A DNA stretch of 64,000 nucleotides from assembly GCF_000520975.1 (NCBI RefSeq), contig NZ_JACB01000051.1, positions 1 through 64,000 on the forward strand, written 5' to 3'. The notes under the pieces were generated by a model. The model ran no database searches, was not told the DNA's origin, and saw only the letters and a list, made by a program, of their open reading frames with translations. Shown piece after piece: positions 51,904 through 61,362 of this stretch; positions within the stretch are counted from its first letter, which is position 1; each line of letters starts with the position of its first letter. Source of the stretch: Aquimarina megaterium XH134. Its GTDB lineage: Bacteria > Bacteroidota > Bacteroidia > Flavobacteriales > Flavobacteriaceae. The translations under genes were made by a program, and so were the position numbers.

Positions 51904-52814
51904 GATTTTATCCTGAATTTTAGTTTAACAATCTGTCCATTTAATCTTCGGGATTCTATAATCTCAATATTTTTTAAGCTTTGTGTTGGTGTAGTTAGTT
52001 TGTTTATAAATTCGTCCTTGGCATACATTTCAATACCTAATCGCTGTGGTAGTACCTGAAAAATAGTGGCATCATTAGCAATTATTCTGGATAACTCTTT
52101 TCGTCTGTTTTTCCAATCATTAACTTTTCCGTTAGCATAATAATGAAGCATTAAGGCATAGTCATCTGTTTTAATATGTACATCTTCACGGCGATCAGAA
52201 GAAGCAATTCGATATATAGTATCGGTCTTATGGTAAGGAGACTTGACTATAAAGCGAATAAAGTCATCTTTGGTTTTCCAGGTAAAGCAACCTGTGCTAT
52301 CACTTTTTGAATAAAAAGGAGATTCCTCATCGTTTAGTATAATAATATCAATAGGAATTTTGGTAATAGGTCGATTTCTATCCTGGTCGATAAAACAAAA
52401 ACTAAAGGTGTTCTGCTTGGGAATTAAGAAATATACTAGAATCAATACACCAAGACTTAAGGGTGCAACCCAAAACCATTTAGGAATATCTATTGTCTTT
52501 GCAGGGGTTGAAGAAATGGTGTGATTACTTTTAAAGTCGTTCCAGTTTTTATATTCGCAATATTGTGAGAGTAGATTAAGGATATCAACGCGAGGTAATT
52601 TTTCTGAAGAATTTTTAAAATAACTATAGAAAGATTTTTCGCTAATCGAAGCTTTTACTTGTTTTTGTAAATCTTCCTGAAACCATATAATATCCTGCCC
52701 TTTCCATTCAGAAATATCATAACTCGAAGCAGTATTCTCCTTTAGGAACCGTTGTGCAACAGCTTTTTTAAGGAGATCGAATAGTATTTTTTCTTCAGAA
52801 GTTATAATTGTAAT
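51900..52814 (-). CDS. Single-pass membrane protein of unknown function, non-ATG start
   Basis: The reading frame is open well beyond the first ATG (at 52445). The upstream part encodes a plausible domain (EEKILFDLLKKAVAQRF, later EWKGQDIIWFQEDL, then LPRVDILNLLSQYCEYKNW) before one membrane helix (WFWVAPLSLGVLILVYFLI) and a C-terminal periplasmic region. Starting at 52445 would cut the helix. No ATG, GTG or TTG is available before an in-frame stop near 52863. I therefore place the start at an ATT codon at 52814 as a guess; other rare starts or a sequence error are possible. Confidence 0.55.
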   Translation of the reverse strand: MTIITSEEKILFDLLKKAVAQRFLKENTASSYDISEWKGQDIIWFQEDLQKQVKASISEKSFYSYFKNSSEKLPRVDILNLLSQYCEYKNWNDFKSNHTISSTPAKTIDIPKWFWVAPLSLGVLILVYFLIPKQNTFSFCFIDQDRNRPITKIPIDIIILNDEESPFYSKSDSTGCFTWKTKDDFIRFIVKSPYHKTDTIYRIASSDRREDVHIKTDDYALMLHYYANGKVNDWKNRRKELSRIIANDATIFQVLPQRLGIEMYAKDEFINKLTTPTQSLKNIEIIESRRLNGQIVKLKFRIKS

Positions 52815-52900
52815 ATTTTGATAATGAGTTATTTGTGTTTTGTAAAATGTTTTACAATCCCTTTACAAGTATTCTACAATAGATAGATAAGGTTAGCTTT

Positions 52901-52908
52901 TAAGTTTG
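52901..52908 (+). promoter_or_regulatory. -7 box for the DUF4349 lipoprotein gene
   Basis: TAAGTTTG matches TAnnTTTG and lies 31 bp before the ATG at 52940. Confidence 0.4.
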
Positions 52909-52939
52909 TTTTCAGTTTAACAAGATAAAAAATATAAAA

Positions 52940-53827
52940 ATGAAAACGAACAAATTTAAAATAAGCAGAATAATAATTTTAATTGGAATTACCGTATTAG
53001 GATATTCTTGTGCTAATAGTGAAAACAAATATGCATTAGAATCAGAACATATTATGTTAGAAGATACAGGAGAAACTCCTGTATTGTCAAGTATTGAATC
53101 TGGAGAACAAACAAAAGAAGCTACACTACTGGATAGTGATAGAATGAAAACTAAAAAAAACAATGTAGATGCTACCTTAAAGATTATTAAGAATGCTAAT
53201 TGTAGAATTAAGGTGAAAGATGTTGAAAAAGTAACAGTATTGGCTAAAAAAATTGCGTTAAAATACCAAGGATATATTTCTGATGAGCGATTTACAAATA
53301 CAAATTATACTAAAGAAAATCGTTTTACGATCAGAATTCCTCAAAACCAGTTTGATACTGTTTTGGATAGTGTATGTGGATTGGCAGAATTCGTGGATTA
53401 TAAAAATATATCTACAGTAGATGTAACCGAAGAATATATTGATATTACATCACGATTACAAACAAAGTTAGATGTAAAAGAGCGTTATGAAACCATTTTA
53501 AGAACAAGAGCTAAAACGGTAGAAGATATTTTAAAGACCGAAGAAAAGCTTAGTTTGCTTCAGGAAGAAATCGAATCTGCTCAGGGAAGATTAAAATATT
53601 TAAGTAATAAAGTGTCTTATAGTACGGTTCAGGTAGATGTATATCAAACTATAATACCAAAAGATGAGCCTGTAGGATACGAACCTCATTTTTTAGATAA
53701 AGCGAAACAAGGGTTGTCTTTTGGTTGGTCGATTATAGAAAACCTAACATTACTATTGTTTTATATCTGGCCATTATTAGTATTGGGGAGTGTAATCTTT
53801 GTTTATTTTAAATGGATAAGAAAGTAA
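52940..53827 (+). CDS. DUF4349 domain lipoprotein
   Basis: The 295-residue lipoprotein (lipobox GYSC) has a DUF4349 domain (about residues 75-285): NCRIKVKDVEKV, GYISDERF, FTIRIPQNQFDTVLD and VTEEYIDITSRLQTK. A coiled-coil stretch (TEEKLSLLQEEIESAQGRL) is followed by a C-terminal membrane helix. The family is found in bacterial envelopes, with unknown function. Confidence 0.88.
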   Translation: MKTNKFKISRIIILIGITVLGYSCANSENKYALESEHIMLEDTGETPVLSSIESGEQTKEATLLDSDRMKTKKNNVDATLKIIKNANCRIKVKDVEKVTVLAKKIALKYQGYISDERFTNTNYTKENRFTIRIPQNQFDTVLDSVCGLAEFVDYKNISTVDVTEEYIDITSRLQTKLDVKERYETILRTRAKTVEDILKTEEKLSLLQEEIESAQGRLKYLSNKVSYSTVQVDVYQTIIPKDEPVGYEPHFLDKAKQGLSFGWSIIENLTLLLFYIWPLLVLGSVIFVYFKWIRK

Positions 53828-53836
53828 AAATATTAG

Positions 53837-53869
53837 ATTAAGCGTGCCATTCTGGTGCGCTTAATTTTG
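53837..53869 (+). terminator. Terminator after DUF4349 gene
   Basis: An 8-bp outer stem (53837-53844 with 53858-53865) with further inner pairing (CCA/TGG) is followed by T's. Confidence 0.75.
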
Positions 53870-53910
53870 TATTTTGCGTAAGTAAAAGGAAGATTAATAA
53901 TTTTGGGCAT

Positions 53911-54507
53911 TTGAAAGAAATATTGAAGAAATATATTCCAGAACGATCTGTAGATAAAGTGTTTGATCTTATCATAAAATGTAATGTACATCTTAAAATC
54001 GTTAATGAAAGAGTTACACGACATGGGGATTATCGCAAAATGCCAGATGGGAGACATCAGATTACTGTAAATGCATCTCTTAATGAGTACCGTTTTCTCA
54101 TTACCTTGATTCATGAAATAGCACATCTCGTAGCTTTTGAAAAGTATGGGCGTTATATAAAACCACATGGAATAGAATGGAAAAGAACCTTTCAGCAATT
54201 AATGTTACCCTATATTAATCCCGAAGTGTTCCCAGCTAAATTATTACCTGTTATAGCACATCATTTTAAAAATCCAAGAGCAAGTAGTGATACCGATGAA
54301 AAATTATCATTAGCATTAAAACAATATGATCCTGCTAATGATAAAAATTATATCTTTGAGTTACCCCTCGGAAGTGTTTTCCGTTTGTACAATGGAAAAG
54401 TCTTTAAGAAAGGTAATAAGAAAGTAAAACGTTATGAATGCGTAGAACTTAATACTGGCAGAATTTACCTTTTTAACCCAAACGCAGAAGTCGAATTATT
54501 AAATTGA
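53911..54507 (+). CDS. SprT-like zinc-domain protein
   Basis: The 198-residue protein has the zinc motif HEIAHLVAFEKYG near residue 69 and the further ligand region KPHGIEWKRTFQQ, as in SprT-like families. It has no signal peptide. Role is uncertain; eukaryotic relatives are proteases for DNA-protein crosslinks. The start codon is TTG. Confidence 0.78.
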   Translation: MKEILKKYIPERSVDKVFDLIIKCNVHLKIVNERVTRHGDYRKMPDGRHQITVNASLNEYRFLITLIHEIAHLVAFEKYGRYIKPHGIEWKRTFQQLMLPYINPEVFPAKLLPVIAHHFKNPRASSDTDEKLSLALKQYDPANDKNYIFELPLGSVFRLYNGKVFKKGNKKVKRYECVELNTGRIYLFNPNAEVELLN

Positions 54508-54509
54508 TT

Positions 54510-55589
54510 ATGAACAAAGATTATTATGCAATATTGATGGCGGGAGGAGTAGGGTCAAGGTTTTGGCCTGTGAGTACTTCAGAATTCCCAAAACAGTTTC
54601 ACGATATGTTAGGAACAGGAGAAACGCTGATCCAACGTACATTTTCACGTCTGGCTAAGATTGTTCCCAAAGAAAATATATTTATTCTTACCAACGAGCG
54701 ATATAATGATCTGGTTTTAGAGCAGTTACCAGAAGCAGAGCAACGACAGGTAGTAACCGAACCGGCAATGCGTAATACAGCACCATGTATCCTGTATGCA
54801 GCATTAAAAATCCAGAAGGATAACCCTGATGCAGTAATGGTAGTTGCGCCTAGTGATCATTGGATCGAGGATGAAGATGCATTTATAACAAATCTAGAAT
54901 ATAGTTTTACGGCATGTTTAGAACATGATATTTTGATGACCTTAGGAATTCAACCCACATTTCCTAATACAGGATATGGTTACATCCAATATGATAAAGA
55001 AAGTGAAGAAGCTAAGAAAAAAGTGACCCAATTTACAGAAAAACCAGATTATGATACTGCCAAAAAGTTTTTAGGTGAGGGAAACTATTTATGGAATGCC
55101 GGGATTTTTATTTGGAGTGTGCAAAGTATTATAACAGCTTTTGCAGAATTTCAGCAACAAATGATGGCTTTATTCGAAAAAGGGTCAATGGTCTATAATA
55201 CAATGCAGGAGAACGATTTTATACAAAAAAATTATCCACTGGCAGAGAACATATCTATCGATTATGCTATTTTGGAGAAAGCAGATAATGTATACGTACT
55301 TCCGGCAACTTTTGATTGGAATGACTTGGGAACCTGGGGGTCGTTATATGATAAATTAGATAAAACAAAAGCTAATAATGCTGTAGTTAATGCCAGAGTA
55401 TTACCAGAAGATGCATCTGGTAATATGATTAGAACATCTGATGATAAAATTGTGGTAGTCGATGGACTTAAAGATTATATTATTATAGATAAAAAAGAAG
55501 TGCTTTTAATTTATCCCAAAAAGAAAGAACAGGATATTAAAAAGGTACTTAAAAAAGTAAAAGAAACCTACGGAGAACAATACGGATAA
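54510..55589 (+). CDS. manC: Mannose-1-phosphate guanylyltransferase
   Basis: The enzyme of about 359 residues has LMAGGVGSRFWPVS and EFPKQF at the N-terminus, APSDHWI for metal binding, FTEKPD and NAGIFIW. It makes GDP-mannose from mannose-1-phosphate and GTP. It lacks the C-terminal isomerase domain, so it is the short, single-function form. I use the ATG at 54510, just after the SprT-like stop; a TTG 6 bp earlier overlaps that stop. Confidence 0.92.
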   Translation: MNKDYYAILMAGGVGSRFWPVSTSEFPKQFHDMLGTGETLIQRTFSRLAKIVPKENIFILTNERYNDLVLEQLPEAEQRQVVTEPAMRNTAPCILYAALKIQKDNPDAVMVVAPSDHWIEDEDAFITNLEYSFTACLEHDILMTLGIQPTFPNTGYGYIQYDKESEEAKKKVTQFTEKPDYDTAKKFLGEGNYLWNAGIFIWSVQSIITAFAEFQQQMMALFEKGSMVYNTMQENDFIQKNYPLAENISIDYAILEKADNVYVLPATFDWNDLGTWGSLYDKLDKTKANNAVVNARVLPEDASGNMIRTSDDKIVVVDGLKDYIIIDKKEVLLIYPKKKEQDIKKVLKKVKETYGEQYG

Positions 55590-55595
55590 AGTACA

Positions 55596-57041
55596 ATGAC
55601 AGAAAATACAAATCAACCCGTTCCTGATCAGGACGAGATGGCAGAAACAATAAAGAGAGATGCTAAAGGCCTTTTTGCCAGCGCTAATACTTTTGTTAGA
55701 GAACTATTAGACATAAGATCAGAGACAGATAAGGATCAAACAATAGAGGATGTTAAAAATGATATCCCTTTTAAAGGACATAACGCCTGGATTCTTATTT
55801 TTTCGGTATTTGTAGCATCTATTGGTCTTAATGTAAGTTCTACGGCAGTGGTGATAGGGGCGATGTTAATTTCTCCATTAATGGGACCAATTGTTGGAGT
55901 TGGATTATCTATTGCTATTAATGATATTGATACATTAAAAAGATCTCTGGTTAATCTGGGTGTGATGGTAGGACTAAGTGTCCTTGCGGCCACATTATAT
56001 TTTTGGGCTTCCCCCTTAACAGAATTAACTCCCGAGTTAGAATCCAGAACAGCACCTACTATTCTGGATGTATTAGTTGCAGTTTTTGGAGGTTTGGCAT
56101 TAATTGTCGCCAAATCTAAAAAAGGAACAATGCCTAATGCTATAGCAGGAGTAGCTATTGCTACTGCGTTAATGCCACCTCTATGTACGGTAGGGTATGG
56201 TATTGCAGAGTGGAAATTAGAGTATGCCCTGGGAGCACTGTATTTGTTTTCTATTAATGCCACATTTATTGCATTATCTACATTTATCGTTTCCAAATTA
56301 TTGCGTTTCCCGATGTTGCGGTATGCTAATTCTGCAAAAAGAAAACGTATAGCACGACTTGCTTCTTTACTAGCAATATTGGTAATGATACCTGCTAGTT
56401 ATACATTTTATGTAACTCTTAATGAGAGTAATGCAGAACGGGATTATAAGGCATTTAAAGCTAATGAAATTGATGCTAATGAAAACTTGTACCTCAGAAA
56501 AGATTTCTATGATTATAATAATGAATCTATAAAATTATATTTTGATGGAGAGATTAATGAGGCTACCGTGAGTGATTTGCAAAATGAAATTAAAAAATAT
56601 ACAAGTATTAGTGATTTTGCATTGGCAATAAATGGTAATAAGTCGAGAGGTATTGATCAGATATCCAAAGCATATGATAGGTCTATAGTGCAGTTAAATC
56701 GTGTAGAAAAAGAAAATGATAAGCTTCTGGATGAAATTGAAGATCTTAAGATTAAGATAGCCGGTCTAGAAACTCAACTTAAAGAAGCAAATAAGGTAGT
56801 TCCGGTAACTGTAATGCCATATGCCAGTATAGCCAAAGATGCAAAAATACGATTCCCAGACCTGGCAGAGCTAGGATATGGTGAGGTACAAAAATCAAAT
56901 TTCTTAAAAGTAGATACTGTGCAAGTTATCTTTCCTAGATGGAAATTTCAGGTATCCGATAGTCTTAATGCTATTAGGGTGAATAAACTACAAGAATGGA
57001 TTACCAAAGAAATGAAAGCAGATACATTGTATGTAGAATAA
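55596..57041 (+). CDS. DUF389 domain membrane protein
   Basis: The 481-residue protein has a DUF389 region (about residues 55-245) with several membrane helices and conserved VVIGAMLISPLMGPIVGVG and ATALMPPLCTVGYG. A long soluble C-terminal part contains a coiled coil (about 365-400). The family's function is unsettled. It begins 6 bp after manC. Length is in the normal range for the longer subgroup. Confidence 0.85.
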   Translation: MTENTNQPVPDQDEMAETIKRDAKGLFASANTFVRELLDIRSETDKDQTIEDVKNDIPFKGHNAWILIFSVFVASIGLNVSSTAVVIGAMLISPLMGPIVGVGLSIAINDIDTLKRSLVNLGVMVGLSVLAATLYFWASPLTELTPELESRTAPTILDVLVAVFGGLALIVAKSKKGTMPNAIAGVAIATALMPPLCTVGYGIAEWKLEYALGALYLFSINATFIALSTFIVSKLLRFPMLRYANSAKRKRIARLASLLAILVMIPASYTFYVTLNESNAERDYKAFKANEIDANENLYLRKDFYDYNNESIKLYFDGEINEATVSDLQNEIKKYTSISDFALAINGNKSRGIDQISKAYDRSIVQLNRVEKENDKLLDEIEDLKIKIAGLETQLKEANKVVPVTVMPYASIAKDAKIRFPDLAELGYGEVQKSNFLKVDTVQVIFPRWKFQVSDSLNAIRVNKLQEWITKEMKADTLYVE

Positions 57042-57193
57042 ATTTAGTAGTAAGAATTTTTATACTCTTATAATGCCTGTAATCCCTTAGTATTCTTAAT
57101 GATCGCATAAAATGTTTTTAAATTTTAATCCTTGTAAAGTGTAAAGAAATATCAAGTGATGTAAAATATTTTTTACATTAAGTAAAAAATTAT

Positions 57194-57201
57194 TACCTTT
57201 G
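57194..57201 (+). promoter_or_regulatory. -7 box for membrane protein/XRE unit
   Basis: TACCTTTG matches TAnnTTTG, 32 bp before the ATG at 57233. No clear TTG -33 is seen. Confidence 0.45.
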
Positions 57202-57232
57202 TGTTGTATTTTGTTAACTTATATAAAAACAT

Positions 57233-57679
57233 ATGACAACACAAGAAAAACGACCAATTGTATTTTTGATCATTGATATTATCACATTTCTAAGTTATTA
57301 TATCGTGCTATTAAATGTTTATACTAGCAAGGTTATATCTATGGGGGAATTGCCTTTTTGGGGAGCTTCAATACTGCTGTTTATTCCCATAATGATTATT
57401 TCACGAATTGTTTTGTATGTGCTATACAGCATAATGAACTCTGTTATGACTAAAAAAGAAGAGGATAAGTTTCTTACCGATGAGTTTGGTCAATTGATCA
57501 AACTTAGGGCAACTCGAAATTTCAATAACACATTTATGATTGGTTTTGTAATAACGATGGGACTTCTCGTTCTGGGAATATCAATTACGACTATGTTCAA
57601 GCTTCTATTCCTTTCGATATTTGCTGCTTTTGTAGTCCAGAATCTATCTGAATTTTATTATGCAAAAAAAAGTATTTAA
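57233..57679 (+). CDS. Small four-helix membrane protein
   Basis: The 148-residue protein has about four membrane helices (near residues 10-30, 40-63, 100-118 and 120-140) and a charged loop (MTKKEEDKFLTDEF). This resembles the DUF2178-like proteins that often sit next to small XRE regulators. The regulator gene begins 1 bp after its stop. The function is unknown. Confidence 0.75.
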   Translation: MTTQEKRPIVFLIIDIITFLSYYIVLLNVYTSKVISMGELPFWGASILLFIPIMIISRIVLYVLYSIMNSVMTKKEEDKFLTDEFGQLIKLRATRNFNNTFMIGFVITMGLLVLGISITTMFKLLFLSIFAAFVVQNLSEFYYAKKSI

Positions 57680-57680
57680 A

Positions 57681-57893
57681 ATGAAAGACATCAAAATCAC
57701 GAATACCATTAGAACATTGCGCTTTCTCGACAAGGAAATGACACAGCAAGAATTGGCAGAAAAAGTAGGGGTTACAAGGCATACAATAATGGCAATCGAA
57801 AAAGGAAAATACTCTCCTACGCTAGAGTTAGCTTTCAAGATAGCCGAAGTTTTTAATAAACCTCTAGAAGAGGTATTTACCTATGAAAAATGA
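57681..57893 (+). CDS. XRE-family helix-turn-helix regulator
   Basis: This small regulator of 70 residues has a single HTH (EMTQQELAEKVGVTRHTIMA, then EKGKYSPTLELAFKIAEVF and PLEEVFTYE). It resembles the YozG/Cro-type regulators next to small membrane proteins. I use the ATG at 57681; an earlier ATG at 57660 would overlap the preceding gene. It overlaps the next gene by 4 bp (ATGA). Confidence 0.88.
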   Translation: MKDIKITNTIRTLRFLDKEMTQQELAEKVGVTRHTIMAIEKGKYSPTLELAFKIAEVFNKPLEEVFTYEK

Positions 57894-58606
57894 ATGAAAT
57901 GAAAAACATCGAAAATATAAAATCAAAGAAAAACGCATTAGTGGCAGGACTTTTTTATTTAGCACTTATCATAGTAGGGATGTATGGTTTTGTTTATGCT
58001 TTACCTCAAATAAAAATAGAAGGAGACATTTCGCAAACCGTAGACAATATTAAAAATAATCCATTTGTGTTTCGAATAGGGATATTTAGCATTCTTGTCA
58101 TGAATGTAATTAGTATTTTGCTTGTAACTTATCTCTACAAGCTATTATCACCCCTTAATAAAACAATGGGGTTATCTATGTTACTCTTAATGTTATTTGG
58201 AGCAGGAATTTCTCTAGTTAACGAGGTTAATCATTTTGCTATGATAGTAATCAATAGTATAGATGATCTCTCGATAACAGAAAGCCAAAATCTAACAGAA
58301 CTATTTTCGACCATTTACGAATATGGTGCACATATCGCTGTAATTTTTTGGGGACTATGGCTTTTTCCTCTTGGTTTTTTGATCTTTAAACTAGATACGC
58401 GAATCTCTGAGTTTATAGGAGTAATGTTAGTGATTGCAGGTGTTGGTTATACTCTAGATTCAATATTCTTGTTTCTATATCCAAATCTGCAAGTACCTAC
58501 CCTTTCTGACTATACTTTTTTAGGTGAATTTTTATTAACAATATGGCTTTTGGTAAAAAGTAAGACTATAGAAAAATTAACCTTAAGCCGAATGTATAAA
58601 ATTTGA
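57890..58606 (+). CDS. DUF4386 family membrane protein
   Basis: The 238-residue polytopic membrane protein has about six helices, with ALVAGLFYLALIIVG near the start and GYTLDSIFLFLYP late, typical of DUF4386. Function is unknown. Translation is coupled to the XRE regulator, and an alternative ATG lies at 57899. Confidence 0.85.
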   Translation: MNEMKNIENIKSKKNALVAGLFYLALIIVGMYGFVYALPQIKIEGDISQTVDNIKNNPFVFRIGIFSILVMNVISILLVTYLYKLLSPLNKTMGLSMLLLMLFGAGISLVNEVNHFAMIVINSIDDLSITESQNLTELFSTIYEYGAHIAVIFWGLWLFPLGFLIFKLDTRISEFIGVMLVIAGVGYTLDSIFLFLYPNLQVPTLSDYTFLGEFLLTIWLLVKSKTIEKLTLSRMYKI

Positions 58607-58638
58607 CATTTACGAAAAATGATGAGAGAAAAAATATT

Positions 58639-58646
58639 TATATTTG
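58639..58646 (+). promoter_or_regulatory. -7 box upstream of the GNAT gene
   Basis: TATATTTG is a full match to TAnnTTTG, 99 bp before the GNAT start. The -33 box is not clear. Confidence 0.35.
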
Positions 58647-58737
58647 ACTTAGTACCCAGCTTAAAGATATCGTTGTTCACTTATTTTATGTTTCTTACAC
58701 GAAATGTTTTTAGATAAGCTGGCATTGTACTTTAAAA

Positions 58738-59292
58738 ATGATGAGAATCGAAATAGTAACAGAAAGAACGAAACTAAGATTGATTACGTTATCGGATTTA
58801 GATTCGATTCATAAATTACATTCTTTACCCGAGACCGATGAATATAATACCTTGGGAATCCCAATACATATTGAAGAAACTAAATCTATAATAGAGCCTT
58901 GGATTGAAGAAAATCAATTGCATGAAATAAAGAAGTATACATTTGCAATTGAAACTAAATCTGATAGAAAATTTATAGGCCTATTTGGATTAAAAATCGG
59001 AAATAAAAAATATAATAGAGGAGAAGTTTGGTATAAGATACATTCTGATTATTGGAAAAAAGGATATGCTACAGAATCTTTAAGAGCAGTAATAGATTTT
59101 GGATTTGAAACCCTCAAATTACATCGAATAGAAGCTGGATGCGCAGTAGATAATATTGGTTCTATAAAGGTTCTTGAAAAAGTAGGAATGATAAGAGAAG
59201 GAAGAGCTAGGCAAATATTGCCTTTAAAATCAGGATGGTCAGACAATTTTGGATATGCAATACTTGAAACTGATAAAAGAAAAAATAACTAA
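58738..59292 (+). CDS. GNAT N-acetyltransferase (RimJ/RimL-like)
   Basis: The 184-residue acetyltransferase has TERTKLRLITLSDLDSI at the start, VWYKIHSDYWKKGYATESL for acetyl-CoA binding and HRIEAGCAVDNIGSIKVLEKVG. It belongs to the group with ribosomal-protein and toxin acetyltransferases. The target is unknown. Confidence 0.9.
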   Translation: MMRIEIVTERTKLRLITLSDLDSIHKLHSLPETDEYNTLGIPIHIEETKSIIEPWIEENQLHEIKKYTFAIETKSDRKFIGLFGLKIGNKKYNRGEVWYKIHSDYWKKGYATESLRAVIDFGFETLKLHRIEAGCAVDNIGSIKVLEKVGMIREGRARQILPLKSGWSDNFGYAILETDKRKNN

Positions 59293-59320
59293 GGCAGTAA
59301 TAGTAGTCGTTGTATAAGTC

Positions 59321-59328
59321 TAGATTTG
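59321..59328 (+). promoter_or_regulatory. -7 box before small lipoprotein gene
   Basis: TAGATTTG matches TAnnTTTG, 19 bp before the ATG at 59348. The -33 box is not clear. Confidence 0.35.
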
Positions 59329-59347
59329 TAATAAAAGATATACTCCA

Positions 59348-59797
59348 ATGTTTAAAAAAATAAATACAAAGCTTAATACCGTTCTTCTTTTGATTATAGG
59401 AATCATGATTTCTTGTGCGCAAGAAAGAAAAATGGGTAAAGTAATAAAAGATCAAAACTATACTACTTGTGCTAATTTTGAATGCCTTGAGAAAAATAAA
59501 AATAAACGAATAGTTGTTAAGGGAATACTTAGAACATATACTCCTAATAAAACAGGAAAAGGAGCAGGTCATATGTTTTGGGACTGGGAAATACTATTGG
59601 ATAACCAAATAACGATACCCGTAATAAGTAAGAATCAAAGATTAGATCTATCTATATACAATAAAAAGAACGTACTAATTGATGGTAATGTGTTTTATGG
59701 TATAGTAATAGGGAGTCCAGAAGGACAAAATGCAACTGGATATAGAATAGATGCTCACTCAGTACAAGAACAAACTACAAGCAGCAAAAAAGAATAG
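59348..59797 (+). CDS. Small lipoprotein, possible OB-fold
   Basis: The 149-residue protein has a lipobox-like ending (MISCAQ) after its signal. It is rich in Lys, Asn and beta-branched residues (KRIVVKGILRTY, KKNVLIDGNVFYG), which may form a small beta barrel. I recognise no family with confidence. Confidence 0.6.
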   Translation: MFKKINTKLNTVLLLIIGIMISCAQERKMGKVIKDQNYTTCANFECLEKNKNKRIVVKGILRTYTPNKTGKGAGHMFWDWEILLDNQITIPVISKNQRLDLSIYNKKNVLIDGNVFYGIVIGSPEGQNATGYRIDAHSVQEQTTSSKKE

Positions 59798-59964
59798 GAT
59801 TTGGTATGGTAGTCCAATGAATTAATGAGGTTGATTACAAGGGATATTTCTATAGTAGATAAGATGATCAAATGATTATTTTGGTATGCATTAACTTAAT
59901 TTTATAACATATTTTTATAGCCGTTTTATACCTTACGCTGATAATAGTTTTTGTTTCAGTAGTC

Positions 59965-60489
59965 ATGACGGATTTTAGAAATATAGAGTATTTAAAATTT
60001 GGAAATATTCGGCAAAGAAAAGCATATGACACCTTATTAGGTTTGGATATTATGCAAGTATTGAAAGCATATACCCCGATTCTTACAGGGACTATACCTA
60101 TTGATATTGATGTACCACAAAGTGATCTGGATATCATTTGTGAATGCGAAGACCATGCAAAATTTTCAAACATGATTATTGGATCATTTCAAAAAGAAAA
60201 AAACTTTGCGATTTCGACCCGAACATATAGTAAAACAAAAAGAACGATTTGCCGGTTTCGATCCAATGGATTTGATATTGAGATTTTCGGACAAAATATT
60301 CCTACAGAACAACAAGATGCGTATAGACATATGATCATAGAATATAAAATTTTGAAGGAAAAAGGAGTTGAGTTTCGGTCTAAAATAAAGAAGTTGAAAT
60401 CTAATGGGGTGAAAACCGAACAAGCATTTGCACAACTCTTAGGTTTGAAAGGAGATCCTTATAAGGAACTATTAAATTTGAGATACTAA
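59965..60489 (+). CDS. DUF4269 family protein
   Basis: The 174-residue cytoplasmic protein contains LTGTIPIDIDVPQSDLDIIC, a nucleotidyltransferase-like Asp pattern, and FDIEIFGQNIPTEQQDAYRH, both characteristic of DUF4269. Its biochemical role is not established. Confidence 0.83.
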   Translation: MTDFRNIEYLKFGNIRQRKAYDTLLGLDIMQVLKAYTPILTGTIPIDIDVPQSDLDIICECEDHAKFSNMIIGSFQKEKNFAISTRTYSKTKRTICRFRSNGFDIEIFGQNIPTEQQDAYRHMIIEYKILKEKGVEFRSKIKKLKSNGVKTEQAFAQLLGLKGDPYKELLNLRY

Positions 60490-60544
60490 AAAAACAAGAA
60501 GCTATAGTCTTTAAAAACGATAATCTTTGCATTTTACAAAACAT

Positions 60545-61327
60545 ATGAAAATAAAAGTCCTTGATGGTATATTTATAAGATATAATATTGTAGATAAAGC
60601 CAAACAATCGATTTGGTTTTTACATGGATTTGCCGACTCTGGTTTGGCGTATAAAGAGGTTTTTGGCTCTGATCTTGCGTCAGAATTTAATCTTTATGTT
60701 GTAGATCTTCCTGGGTTTGGAGTTAGCCCTGTACATTCTAACTATGTGTCGATTAAAGAGCAAGCAGGTTTGCTTTCGCGGATAATAGAAAAAGAAACAG
60801 AGAACAATGTAGAAGTAAATATTGTTGCACATTCGATTGGTGCACTTATAGGAACCTGGGTTTGCCAACAATTAGCAAGTAAGATTAATTATTATATTAA
60901 TATAGAAGGAAACCTAACAGAGGCAGATAGCTATTTTTCAAGTAAACCTTTACAATATAATACAGCAGAAGAATTTACCCAATACTTTGAAAAAAGGATT
61001 TTTGAAAATGCAATAAAAGAAGAACGATATAAAAGATATTATTGCAGCTTTAGGTTCGCCGAACCACAGGGAATGCGTAATTGGGGAATTACAAGTCAGG
61101 AATACATTAAGGGTAATCAATGTGGGTTTGAGTTCAAAGACTTAACTTGTAATAAGATATATATATGGGGTGATTTGGATACTCCAAAAGACACCCAGAG
61201 ATTTATAAAAGAACATAATATCCCAAACAAGCTTTATAAAGGTGTAGGGCACTGGCATATGATAGAAAATTCAAAGCATTTCTATGCAGATGTAAGTAAA
61301 ATTATAAAAAAAGTATACTTCATATAG
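60545..61327 (+). CDS. Alpha/beta hydrolase
   Basis: The enzyme of 260 residues has FLHGFADSG for the oxyanion site, VAHSIGALIG with the nucleophilic Ser (first Gly of GxSxG replaced by Ala), and GVGHWHMIEN with the His. I use the ATG at 60545; a TTG at 60527 adds six residues. It is cytoplasmic, with unknown substrate. Confidence 0.82.
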   Translation: MKIKVLDGIFIRYNIVDKAKQSIWFLHGFADSGLAYKEVFGSDLASEFNLYVVDLPGFGVSPVHSNYVSIKEQAGLLSRIIEKETENNVEVNIVAHSIGALIGTWVCQQLASKINYYINIEGNLTEADSYFSSKPLQYNTAEEFTQYFEKRIFENAIKEERYKRYYCSFRFAEPQGMRNWGITSQEYIKGNQCGFEFKDLTCNKIYIWGDLDTPKDTQRFIKEHNIPNKLYKGVGHWHMIENSKHFYADVSKIIKKVYFI

Positions 61328-61362
61328 CAAATCCCATTTCGAGGATAGTATGAATCAAAATA

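Noticed and set aside
55736-56296. 186-residue antisense frame inside the DUF389 gene
   Set aside because: It lies fully opposite a well-supported membrane-protein gene, has odd composition and no family features; it is a mirror of membrane-helix codons.
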